A DNA stretch of 8,567 nucleotides from Actinomycetes bacterium. Its GTDB lineage: Bacteria; Actinomycetota; Actinomycetes; Actinomycetales; Cellulomonadaceae. The stretch lies in contig JAEWGQ010000041.1 of assembly GCA_023388235.1 (NCBI GenBank), positions 1-8,567 of the forward strand, read 5' to 3'. A program made the translations under genes and the position numbers. The notes under the pieces were generated by a model. It was given only the letters and a program-made list of their open reading frames with translations. It made no database searches and was not told the DNA's origin. Of the stretch, positions 1-5,385 are shown one piece after another (within the stretch, counting starts at the first letter, position 1; every line of letters begins with the position of its first letter).

Positions 1-64
1 CGGCGTCCGCGGGCTGCCGCGCGCGGGCGGCGTCCGGGAGCCGGCCGACCGCGGGACCCGTCAT
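1..64 (-). CDS. Possible N-terminus of an unidentified protein, cut by the window edge
   Basis: An ATG at 64 (reading leftwards) opens a frame with no stop up to the edge, giving 21 codons beginning MTGPAVGRLP. Nineteen of the 20 codons after the start end in G or C, as expected for coding sequence here. A TAGGTT hexamer lies 8 bases before the ATG, so the transcript could be leaderless; no good ribosome binding site is seen. It lies 25 bp downstream of the EAL gene on the same strand. The fragment is too short to assign a family, and the frame may be fortuitous. Confidence 0.4.
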   Translation of the reverse strand, partial: MTGPAVGRLPDAARARQPADA

Positions 65-72
65 GCCCGCCG

Positions 73-78
73 AACCTA
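73..78 (-). promoter_or_regulatory. Candidate -10 element (TAGGTT) for the edge gene
   Basis: TAGGTT on the minus strand matches the TANNNT form of actinobacterial -10 elements and lies 8 bases before the ATG at 64, a spacing compatible with transcription starting at or next to the start codon. No convincing -35 is visible. Confidence 0.35.
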
Positions 79-89
79 GGCCCGGGGGG

Positions 90-1376
90 TCAGCGCCGCG
101 AGTCGGCCCCGAAGCGGCGCAGCAGCGCCTGGGCCGCGCGCGCGACGAGCCCGTGGTCGTGGGTGACCGCGAACTCGAACTCCCGCCCCGCGTCGGCGCC
201 GGTGCCGGGCCCCTCGACGGGCGAGGGCCGCACCTCGCGGGCCACGAGCGCGACCGACTCGTGCGCGCCGAGCACGACGACCGTCCACTCCCGGGCCAGG
301 GGCTCGTCCGGCGAGAGCCGCGCCCACCGCACGCCGGGGGGCAGGGCGCCGACGGAGCCGGCGCCGAGCGCGCCCACGAACGGCAGGCGCTCCGCGAGGC
401 GGCCGTAGCGGCGCGCGGACCGGCCGTCGAAGTAGCGGGCGTCCTGGAACGCCCCGAGCACCAGCGGCGGGACGCGGTGCGCCACGGCGGCGACCTCGAG
501 GGTGCGCGACAGGGGGAGCAGCAGGTGCTTGGGCGCCAGCCGCACGTCCCGGCGGGCCGCGACGATCTCGTACGGCGTGGCCTCGCCGGCGGGCGACGCG
601 TGCGGCCGCGGCAGCCGGCCGACGTGCCGGTCGCCCGCGGGCAGCAGCCGCTGCGGGCGCCCGAGGTACCAGCCCTGGCCGAGGTCCGCGCCGAGCACCA
701 GCGCGCGCGTGAGGTCCTCGCGGGTCTCGATGCCCTCGGCGACCACGCGTGCGCCGGTGGCCTCGGCGCGGGCGCGCACCGCACCGGCGACGGTGATCGT
801 CTCCGGGTCCTCGAGCGTCCGCAGCAGCTGCAGGTCGAGCTTGATGACCTCGGGGGCGAGCAGCGGGATGAACGCGAGCGACTCGGGGACGGCACCGACG
901 TCGTCCAGCGCGATCGCGCACCCGGCGGCGCGGAGCCGGGCGGCGGCGTCGAGCATGCCGGCGGGGTCGTGCGCGAGGGCCCGCTCGGTGATCTCGACGA
1001 CCACCCGCACGTGCGGGTCCCGCCGGGCCAGCGTGTCGAGCACCTGCGGCAGGTGCCGGGACAGGGTGCGCGGCTCGACGTTGAGGAACAGGGTGTGCGA
1101 CGCGCCGCCGGAGGCCTGCGCGGCGTCCGCGAGCGCCCGGGAGATCGCGGCCTGCTCGAGCTCGCCGAGCAGCCCGTCGGCCTCCGCGGCGTCCAGCACG
1201 TCGAGCGGCGACCGCCAGCCCGAGCCCTCGGGCGTGCGCAGCAGGGCCTCGCGGCCGAGCACGTCGCCGGTGGCGAGCTCGACGACCGGCTGGTACGCGC
1301 AGTGCACGCCGCCCGTGCGCAGGAGCTCCGGCACCGACACGTGCCCCCGGCGCTCCGGCAGGGACAGGAGGGTCAC
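90..1376 (-). CDS. EAL-DICT protein, probable cyclic-di-GMP phosphodiesterase
   Basis: Protein of 428 residues. Residues about 24-245 form an EAL domain, the family that hydrolyses cyclic di-GMP to pGpG using two metal ions. Key positions look intact: E43-A-L, N99 (FLNVEP), E128 (VEITE), D158-D159 (the DDFG-like site, here DDVG), K179 (IKLD), E214 and E217 (VVAEGIET), and Q234 (LGQG). Residues about 265-415 resemble the DICT sensory domain (FQDARYF, then a core ending REWTVVVLG), which is found attached to cyclic-di-GMP enzymes and two-component proteins. No GGDEF domain, signal peptide or membrane segment is seen, so it should be cytoplasmic. The chosen start is a GTG preceded by GGGAGG, but the spacer is only 3 bases; V13 (GTG at 1340) or V15 is an alternative. 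The frame stays open upstream to 1751, but that extension is Arg/Pro-rich, crosses the opposite-strand small gene, and is not believed. Activity is inferred from conserved residues. Confidence 0.92.
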   Translation of the reverse strand: MTLLSLPERRGHVSVPELLRTGGVHCAYQPVVELATGDVLGREALLRTPEGSGWRSPLDVLDAAEADGLLGELEQAAISRALADAAQASGGASHTLFLNVEPRTLSRHLPQVLDTLARRDPHVRVVVEITERALAHDPAGMLDAAARLRAAGCAIALDDVGAVPESLAFIPLLAPEVIKLDLQLLRTLEDPETITVAGAVRARAEATGARVVAEGIETREDLTRALVLGADLGQGWYLGRPQRLLPAGDRHVGRLPRPHASPAGEATPYEIVAARRDVRLAPKHLLLPLSRTLEVAAVAHRVPPLVLGAFQDARYFDGRSARRYGRLAERLPFVGALGAGSVGALPPGVRWARLSPDEPLAREWTVVVLGAHESVALVAREVRPSPVEGPGTGADAGREFEFAVTHDHGLVARAAQALLRRFGADSRR

Positions 1377-1511
1377 CCCCCTCCCATCGGCCGGCCCGCC
1401 CGGGATCTGAACGTCCTGGCCACGCCGGTTCCCGCCGGGCCGGCCCGGGCGCCGCGCGCGGGTGACCGGCGGCCGGTGCCGCCCGGGGTGGTCGAGCGGC
1501 CGCCGGCGGGG

Positions 1512-1517
1512 TAGAAC
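1512..1517 (+). promoter_or_regulatory. Candidate -10 element (TAGAAC) of a leaderless transcript
   Basis: TAGAAC ends 7 bases before the ATG at 1525, and no purine-rich ribosome binding site lies between them. That arrangement is typical of actinobacterial leaderless genes. The last base departs from TANNNT, and no clear -35 is visible. Confidence 0.45.
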
Positions 1518-1524
1518 CGGGGGC

Positions 1525-1734
1525 ATGAGCACCCGCCCCCGCAACCTCACGTCCGACCCCGCCGCCGAGCGCCTGGCCGAGCCCCCCACGTCCGAGGCGG
1601 AGCTGCGCGCCCAGGACGCCCGCTCCGGCGGCGACCCGTCCGGCGGGCCCCGTTCCCTGCGGGACAGCGAGCTGCTGCCCGACGACGAGGCGATCGCCGC
1701 CTCCGACGACTGGGACGAGCCCGAGCGCCTCTGA
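1525..1734 (+). CDS. Small acidic protein of unknown function (69 aa)
   Basis: I do not recognise a family. The 69-residue product starts MSTRPRN and ends WDEPERL. It contains about 17 acidic residues against 8 arginines, with no lysine and no cysteine, and it is rich in Pro, Ser and Gly, so it is probably soluble and largely disordered. Coding is supported by near-total G/C at third codon positions, by a TAGAAC -10-like element 7 bases before the ATG, and by a strong hairpin 16 bp after the stop. An in-frame ATG at 1462 would add 21 Arg/Gly-rich residues and remove the promoter fit, so I prefer 1525. It is divergent from the EAL gene (148 bp between starts) and convergent with dps. Function unknown. 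Confidence 0.7.
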   Translation: MSTRPRNLTSDPAAERLAEPPTSEAELRAQDARSGGDPSGGPRSLRDSELLPDDEAIAASDDWDEPERL

Positions 1735-1750
1735 CCGCCCGCACGCAGCA

Positions 1751-1786
1751 CGAGGCCCCGGTCACCCCCTGGTGACCGGGGCCTCG
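1751..1786. terminator. Bidirectional hairpin terminator between small gene and dps
   Basis: A perfect 16-bp inverted repeat (arms 1751-1766 and 1771-1786) encloses a 4-base CCCT loop. It sits 16 bp after the stop of the plus-strand small gene and 23 bp beyond the stop of the minus-strand dps, so it can serve both convergent transcripts. There is no T-run on either side, which is common for terminators in high-GC actinobacteria. Confidence 0.75.
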
Positions 1787-1809
1787 GCGTCCGTGGCCGG
1801 GCGGCCCGC

Positions 1810-2394
1810 TCAGCGGTTCGCGGCCGCCTTGGCGGCCTTGCCGGCGCTGCGCGCGGCGCCCTTCTCGGTGGTGGCGCCGCTGGTGCTGAGCTCGCCGCCG
1901 GCGGACTCGAGGTGCGCGCGCACGAACCAGTGGAACAGCTCGAGCTCGTGCAGGTGCCCGACGAGCAGGTCGTTGGTGACGGTGTCGAGGTCCTCGACGT
2001 CGTCCGCGGCCTTGCGGTGGTCCTCGATGATGCCGACGTAGACCTCGTCGAGGGCGCCCAGGTGCTCGATCGCCCCGGCGCGGCCGATGGAGTAGTCGTC
2101 CCAGGTGCGGTCGGCGACGAGCGCGCCCGGCGTGCCGACCGGCGCGACGCCCAGGGTCGCGATGCGCTCGGCGATCGCGTCCACCATCGCGCGCACCGCG
2201 TCGACCTGCGGGTCGATCATCTCGTGCACCGCGATGAAGTGCGGGCCCGTGACGTTCCAGTGGATGTGCTTGAGGGTGAGCGCCAGGTCGTTCAGGGCGT
2301 TGAGCCGCTTCTGCAGGACCGCGGCCACCGCCGCGCCGTCCTCCACCGTGAGCGACGGGACGGTGTACTTCGGCAGTTCCGTGCGGCGAGCCAT
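1810..2394 (-). CDS. dps: Dps family DNA-protecting ferritin
   Basis: Protein of 194 residues. Dps proteins form 12-subunit shells that oxidise Fe(II), preferably with hydrogen peroxide, store the iron, and often coat DNA during stress or stationary phase. The ferroxidase ligands typical of the family are present with the spacing of E. coli Dps: H45 (HWN), H57 and D61 (VHEMID), D72 and E76 (AER). Residues about 20-165 form the helical bundle. Residues 177-194 form an Ala/Lys/Arg tail (GKAAKAAANR), like the basic C-terminal tails that bind DNA in mycobacterial Dps. The ATG at 2394 is fixed by AGGAGG 7 bases upstream. It is transcribed in the same direction as the ligase/polymerase pair but separated by 101 bp with its own candidate promoter, and it faces the small gene across a shared hairpin. 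Assignment is secure; DNA binding by the tail is inferred. Confidence 0.97.
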   Translation of the reverse strand: MARRTELPKYTVPSLTVEDGAAVAAVLQKRLNALNDLALTLKHIHWNVTGPHFIAVHEMIDPQVDAVRAMVDAIAERIATLGVAPVGTPGALVADRTWDDYSIGRAGAIEHLGALDEVYVGIIEDHRKAADDVEDLDTVTNDLLVGHLHELELFHWFVRAHLESAGGELSTSGATTEKGAARSAGKAAKAAANR

Positions 2395-2401
2395 GGCAAG
2401 T

Positions 2402-2407
2402 CCTCCT
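2402..2407 (-). promoter_or_regulatory. Ribosome binding site of dps (AGGAGG)
   Basis: A perfect AGGAGG on the minus strand ends 7 bases before the ATG at 2394. It is among the strongest ribosome binding sites in the window and fixes the dps start. Confidence 0.85.
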
Positions 2408-2419
2408 CGTGACGGTCCT

Positions 2420-2437
2420 CGGCGTCCGGCGACGCCG
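2420..2437 (-). other. Small hairpin in the dps leader
   Basis: A 7-bp inverted repeat (CGGCGTC / GACGCCG, 4-base loop) lies 12 bases upstream of the dps ribosome binding site. It would be in the 5' untranslated RNA if transcription starts near 2440. It could be a leader structure or a chance feature of GC-rich DNA. Confidence 0.3.
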
Positions 2438-2447
2438 TCCGCCCTCC

Positions 2448-2476
2448 ACGCTGCCCCAACCCGTGCGGGTCCGCAA
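2448..2476 (-). promoter_or_regulatory. Candidate dps promoter with overlapping palindrome
   Basis: On the minus strand TTGCGG (2471-2476) and CAGCGT (2448-2453) are 17 bases apart, a reasonable though weak sigma-70-type pair. A 12-bp palindrome, TGCGGGTCCGCA (2464-2475), overlaps the -35 and could be an operator. The prediction rests on spacing and resemblance only. Confidence 0.3.
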
Positions 2477-2495
2477 TCGCAGGTGGGGCGGGTGC

Positions 2496-3389
2496 TCAGC
2501 CGCCGGCGCCGCGCTCGAACGGGTCCCCGTCGGCCTCGAGGCGGGCCAGCACCTCGGCGGGCGCGAGCTGCTCGAGGCCGGGGCCGATCTCGTCCCACCA
2601 GCGGGGCGCCGCGACGGCGGGACGCTCCCGGCCGCGCAGGGAGTAGGGCGTGATCGTCGTCTTGGCGGGGTGGTTCTGGCTCCAGTCCACGAGCACGCGG
2701 CCCGTGCGGGCGTCCTTGCGCTGCACGGCCACGACCAGGTCCGGGTGCGCGGCGGCGAGCTCGTAGGCGAGGTCGCGGGCGTACTGGCGCACCTGCATCG
2801 CGGTGCGGCGCCCGTCGAGCGGCGCGTAGAGCTGCAGGCCCTTGCTGCCGGACGTCACCGGCACGGTCGTCGCGAGGCCGTCGGCGCGCAGCCGGTCGGC
2901 GACCAGGTGCGCCACCCGCGCGCACTCGGCCAGGCCGGCGGGCGCGCCGGGGTCGAGGTCGACGACGAACCGGTCCGGGTGCCGCACCCCGCCGCGCGGG
3001 CCGACGCGCCACTGCGGGGTGTGCAGCTCGAGCGCGCCGCCGTTCGTGGCCCACACCAGGCCCGCGACGTCGTCGAGGAACGGCAGGTCGAGCTCCTTGC
3101 CCTCGTCCTCGGCGCCGGGGGCCGCGCGCAGCGTCTGGCGCCGCAGCCACCCCGGGGCGCCGCGCGGGGTGTTCTTCTCGAAGAACCGCTCGCCGCCGAC
3201 GCCCTCCGGGAACCGGATCCGGGTGACGGGCCGGTCGCGGAGCTGCGCCAGCAGCGCCGGAGCGGCCCGCACCACGTAGTCCACGGCCTCGGCCTTCGTG
3301 GTCCCGGTCGCCGGGTACAGGACGCGGTCGAGGTGGGTCAGGCGCACCTCCCGGTCGCCGACGCGCACGGACTGCGGCTGCTCGCTCAC
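2496..3389 (-). CDS. ligD: Stand-alone LigD-type primase/polymerase domain (NHEJ)
   Basis: Protein of 297 residues, about the length of an isolated LigD POL domain. This archaeo-eukaryotic-primase-type enzyme fills gaps and adds nucleotides, often ribonucleotides, at Ku-bound breaks. Visible hallmarks are FFEKN (69-73), WATNGGALELHTPQW (113-127), the metal-binding D144 and D146 (VVDLDP), the nucleotide-binding SGSKGLQLY (180-188), and a third acidic residue D235 (VLVDWSQN). These fit the D-x-D...D triad of mycobacterial LigD. No ligase or phosphoesterase domain is attached. It starts at a GTG whose first bases overlap the TGA of the upstream ligase gene (GTGA), with GGGAG 5 bases upstream, so the two are probably translationally coupled. 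In other actinobacteria the same activity is usually part of one long POL-PE-LIG chain. Confidence 0.95.
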   Translation of the reverse strand: MSEQPQSVRVGDREVRLTHLDRVLYPATGTTKAEAVDYVVRAAPALLAQLRDRPVTRIRFPEGVGGERFFEKNTPRGAPGWLRRQTLRAAPGAEDEGKELDLPFLDDVAGLVWATNGGALELHTPQWRVGPRGGVRHPDRFVVDLDPGAPAGLAECARVAHLVADRLRADGLATTVPVTSGSKGLQLYAPLDGRRTAMQVRQYARDLAYELAAAHPDLVVAVQRKDARTGRVLVDWSQNHPAKTTITPYSLRGRERPAVAAPRWWDEIGPGLEQLAPAEVLARLEADGDPFERGAGG

Positions 3390-4336
3390 GGGGACTCCCA
3401 GGGGTCGGGACCGACGTCGGTGCGCCGGCCGCGGATCACCGGCTGCCGGAGCCGGCCGGACGGCGTGCGGGTGAGGTACCGCACGTCGAGCACGACCTCG
3501 GGGCGCACCCAGACGGTGCCGCGCGCGTCGACCGGCTCGAGGCGCTCCGCGAACGGGGACGCGTCGGTGGTGAGCGGCGCGAGCACCGCGGCGAGGTCGC
3601 GGGCCGCCGCGCCCGCCAGGCCGCTGCCGGCGCGGCACAGGAACCGCAGGCCGCCGTCCGCGCCGGGCGCCCCGAGCAGCACGGCGCCCAGGCGCCCGCT
3701 GCCGGTGGTCTCCGCGCGCCACCCGCCGACCAGCGCCGCCCGCGTGCGGTGGTGCACCGCCTTGACCCAGTCCGCGGACCGGCGGCCGGCCTGGTACGTC
3801 GAGGAGGCGCGCTTGGCGACGACGCCCTCCAGGCCCTGCGCGGCGGTGGCGGACCAGATCAGGGCGCCGTCGTCGTACACGGGGGACAGCCGGGCGGGCT
3901 CGGGCAGGTCGAGGGTCTCCAGCGCCGCGCGGCGCTCGGTGAACGGGCGGCGGGTGAGGTCGGTGCCCGCGAGCGCCGGCACGTCGAACACCAGGTACGA
4001 CACCGGGACGCGGCGGGCCAGGGCGGCGGCGCGCGCGGGGTCCCGCACGTGCATCCGCTCGGCGAGCGCGACGAACGACGGCACGCCGTCCCGCAGCGCC
4101 AGCACCTCCCCGTCGAGCACCGTGCCGGGCGGCAGCGCCGCCGCGAGCCCCGCCAGCTCCGGGTACGCCGCGGTCGCGTCCCGGCCGTTGCGGCCCACGA
4201 GGCGCAGCCCGTCGGCGGTGCGCTCCGCGAGGATCCGGACCCCGTCCCACTTCACCTCGAACCGCCAGCCGGGGCCCTCGGGCAGCCGCGCGGCGCCGCC
4301 CACCTGGGGCGCAGGGGTGGCGAGCATGGGCTGCAC
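3386..4336 (-). CDS. ligD: LigD-type ATP-dependent DNA ligase, single-domain form (NHEJ)
   Basis: Protein of 316 residues that seals nicks through an enzyme-AMP intermediate. The nucleotidyltransferase core spans about 20-195: motif I has the adenylation lysine K29 (EVKWDGVR), followed by LDGE (74-77), motif III YLVFDV (114-119), motif IV LEGVVAKR (169-176) and motif V with K192 (ADWVK). An OB-fold follows (about 200-305), ending with the LRQPVIRGRR signature typical of LigD ligase domains. It resembles the C-terminal ligase part of mycobacterial LigD more than the separate LigC enzymes. The GTG at 4336 lies 6 bases after CAGGAT, which may be a -10 (leaderless start) or a weak AGGA ribosome site; an internal ATG at codon 4 is an alternative. 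It is first in a two-gene unit with the polymerase and divergent from ku, with 68 bp between starts. Confidence 0.96.
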   Translation of the reverse strand: MQPMLATPAPQVGGAARLPEGPGWRFEVKWDGVRILAERTADGLRLVGRNGRDATAAYPELAGLAAALPPGTVLDGEVLALRDGVPSFVALAERMHVRDPARAAALARRVPVSYLVFDVPALAGTDLTRRPFTERRAALETLDLPEPARLSPVYDDGALIWSATAAQGLEGVVAKRASSTYQAGRRSADWVKAVHHRTRAALVGGWRAETTGSGRLGAVLLGAPGADGGLRFLCRAGSGLAGAAARDLAAVLAPLTTDASPFAERLEPVDARGTVWVRPEVVLDVRYLTRTPSGRLRQPVIRGRRTDVGPDPWESP

Positions 4337-4342
4337 GGGTCC

Positions 4343-4348
4343 ATCCTG
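4343..4348 (-). promoter_or_regulatory. Candidate -10 (CAGGAT) of the ligase-polymerase unit
   Basis: CAGGAT on the minus strand ends 6 bases before the ligase GTG, inside the longer word GCAGGATGGAC, which is nearly repeated at two other gene starts in the window. The same bases contain AGGA 7 bases from the GTG, so a weak Shine-Dalgarno role cannot be excluded. Confidence 0.45.
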
Positions 4349-4357
4349 CCCAGGACA

Positions 4358-4370
4358 CGACGTTTCGTCG
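4358..4370. promoter_or_regulatory. Palindrome CGACGtttCGTCG in the divergent ligase/ku promoter
   Basis: A perfect 5-bp inverted repeat with a TTT centre is placed between the divergent ligase and ku genes. It begins 9 bp upstream of the ligase -10 candidate, so it would cover the -35 region of that promoter while lying 34 bp before the ku start codon. A repressor or activator bound here could control both arms. No regulator is identified. Confidence 0.4.
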
Positions 4371-4395
4371 CGGGGAGCCTCCCCGCCGGGAGGGG
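4371..4395 (+). promoter_or_regulatory. ku leader with ribosome site and two exclusive hairpins
   Basis: CGGGGAG (4371-4377) can pair with CTCCCCG (4379-4385). Alternatively CCTCCC (4378-4383) can pair with GGGAGG (4388-4393), which is the core of the ku ribosome binding site GGAGGGG (4389-4395, 9 bases before the ATG). The two pairings share the same pyrimidine arm and exclude each other. Whether both form depends on transcription starting upstream of 4371, which is not established. Confidence 0.35.
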
Positions 4396-4404
4396 TGGAC
4401 GCCG

Positions 4405-5382
4405 ATGCGCGCGATCTGGAAGGGTGCCGTCGCGTTCGGGCTGGTCAACGTGCCCGTGAAGCTGTACGCCGCCACGGGGGAGCACGAGGTCCCGCTGCAC
4501 CAGGTGCACAAGAAGGACGGCGGGCGGATCCGCTACAAGAAGTTCTGCAGCATCGAGGACGAGCAGGTCGAGTACGGCGAGATCGCCAAGGGCTACGAGA
4601 CCGACGACGGGCAGCTCGTGGTGCTCACCGACGAGGACCTCGACCGGCTGCCGCTCGCCACGGAGCGCGAGATCGAGGTGATCGAGTTCGTGCCCGCCGA
4701 CCAGGTGGACCCGATCCTGCTCGCCAAGACGTACTACCTGGAGCCGGACCGCACCGCGGCCAAGCCGTACGCCCTGCTGCGCGAGGCGCTGACCAGCACG
4801 GACCGGATGGCCGTGGTCAAGGTCGCGCTCCGCCAGCGGGAGTCGATGGCGGTGCTGCGCGTCCGGGACGACGTCATCTGCCTGCAGACGCTGCTGTGGC
4901 CGGACGAGGTGCGCGAGGCGGACTTCCCGATCCTCGAGCAGGACGTCACCGTCAAGCCGCAGGAGCTGGCGATGGCGTCCTCGCTGGTCGAGTCGCTGGC
5001 CGGCGACTTCGACCCGTCGGGCTTCGAGGACCGGTACCGCGCGGCGCTGGAGGAGGTCATCGAGCAGAAGGTCTCGGCCGGCCGCACCCAGGCCGTGCCG
5101 CAGCCCGAGGAGGTCGGCGAGGGCGGGCAGGCCACCGGCGAGGTCGTGGACCTGCTGGCGGCCCTGCAGCGGTCCGTCGAGAAGGCCCGCGCGGGGCGCG
5201 GCGAGCCGGCGCAGGAGGAGGCCACCGGCACGTCGGGGGCCGCGCCCGCGAAGGGGTCGCGCCGCACGAAGAAGGACGCCGGCGACGCGCCCGCCAAGGC
5301 GCGGACCTCGCGGGCGAAGAAGGACGCCGCCGACCCGCCCGAGGACAAGCCGGCGCGACCCCGCCGCAAGCGGGCGTCCTGA
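4405..5382 (+). CDS. ku: Ku DNA end-binding protein (NHEJ)
   Basis: Protein of 325 residues. Bacterial Ku forms a homodimeric ring that threads onto double-strand ends and recruits the ligase and polymerase. The N-terminus MRAIWKGAVAFGLVNVPVKLY is the family signature, followed by HQVHKKDGGRIRYKKFC, the AKTYYLEPD segment and the typical LWPDEVR region. The conserved core ends near residue 264. Residues 265-325 are a Lys/Arg/Pro/Ala-rich tail (about RGEP to RRKRAS), the kind of extension that binds DNA and modulates end use in mycobacterial and streptomycete Ku. The tail holds two related 16-residue units. The ATG at 4405 is supported by GGAGGGG 9 bases upstream. It is divergent from the ligase-polymerase pair, and the PHP gene starts 3 bp after its stop, so ku and the PHP gene are probably one operon. 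Confidence 0.98.
   Translation: MRAIWKGAVAFGLVNVPVKLYAATGEHEVPLHQVHKKDGGRIRYKKFCSIEDEQVEYGEIAKGYETDDGQLVVLTDEDLDRLPLATEREIEVIEFVPADQVDPILLAKTYYLEPDRTAAKPYALLREALTSTDRMAVVKVALRQRESMAVLRVRDDVICLQTLLWPDEVREADFPILEQDVTVKPQELAMASSLVESLAGDFDPSGFEDRYRAALEEVIEQKVSAGRTQAVPQPEEVGEGGQATGEVVDLLAALQRSVEKARAGRGEPAQEEATGTSGAAPAKGSRRTKKDAGDAPAKARTSRAKKDAADPPEDKPARPRRKRAS
5267..5362 (+). repeat. Two 48-bp units coding the Ku basic tail
   Basis: The 15-base word CGAAGAAGGACGCCG occurs at 5267-5281 and again at 5315-5329, a 48-bp (16-codon) period. Both copies encode a KKDA core followed by acidic and proline residues. Only the first third of the unit is well conserved in DNA, which suggests an old duplication or selection on the peptide pattern. 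Confidence 0.5.
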
Positions 5383-5385
5383 CGC

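Noticed and set aside
1500..1509. Palindrome CCGCCGGCGG upstream of the small gene
   Set aside because: Short all-G/C palindromes are expected by chance in this composition, and nothing else marks it as a site.
63..1514. Long plus-strand frame opposite the EAL-DICT gene
   Set aside because: The minus strand encodes a recognisable EAL domain with all catalytic residues; the plus-strand product is compositionally biased shadow sequence.
1377..1751. N-terminal extension of the EAL protein up to 1751
   Set aside because: The extra 125 residues are Arg/Pro/Ser-rich, lie antisense to the small gene, and begin inside the terminator region. The GTG at 1376 follows a purine-rich ribosome site and precedes the EAL domain closely.
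2496..4336. Frameshifted remnant of a fused LigD
   Set aside because: Ligase and polymerase are in the reverse of the usual POL-to-LIG order, each has its own start and complete motifs, and they overlap in the GTGA manner of coupled genes. They are two intact genes, not a broken one.
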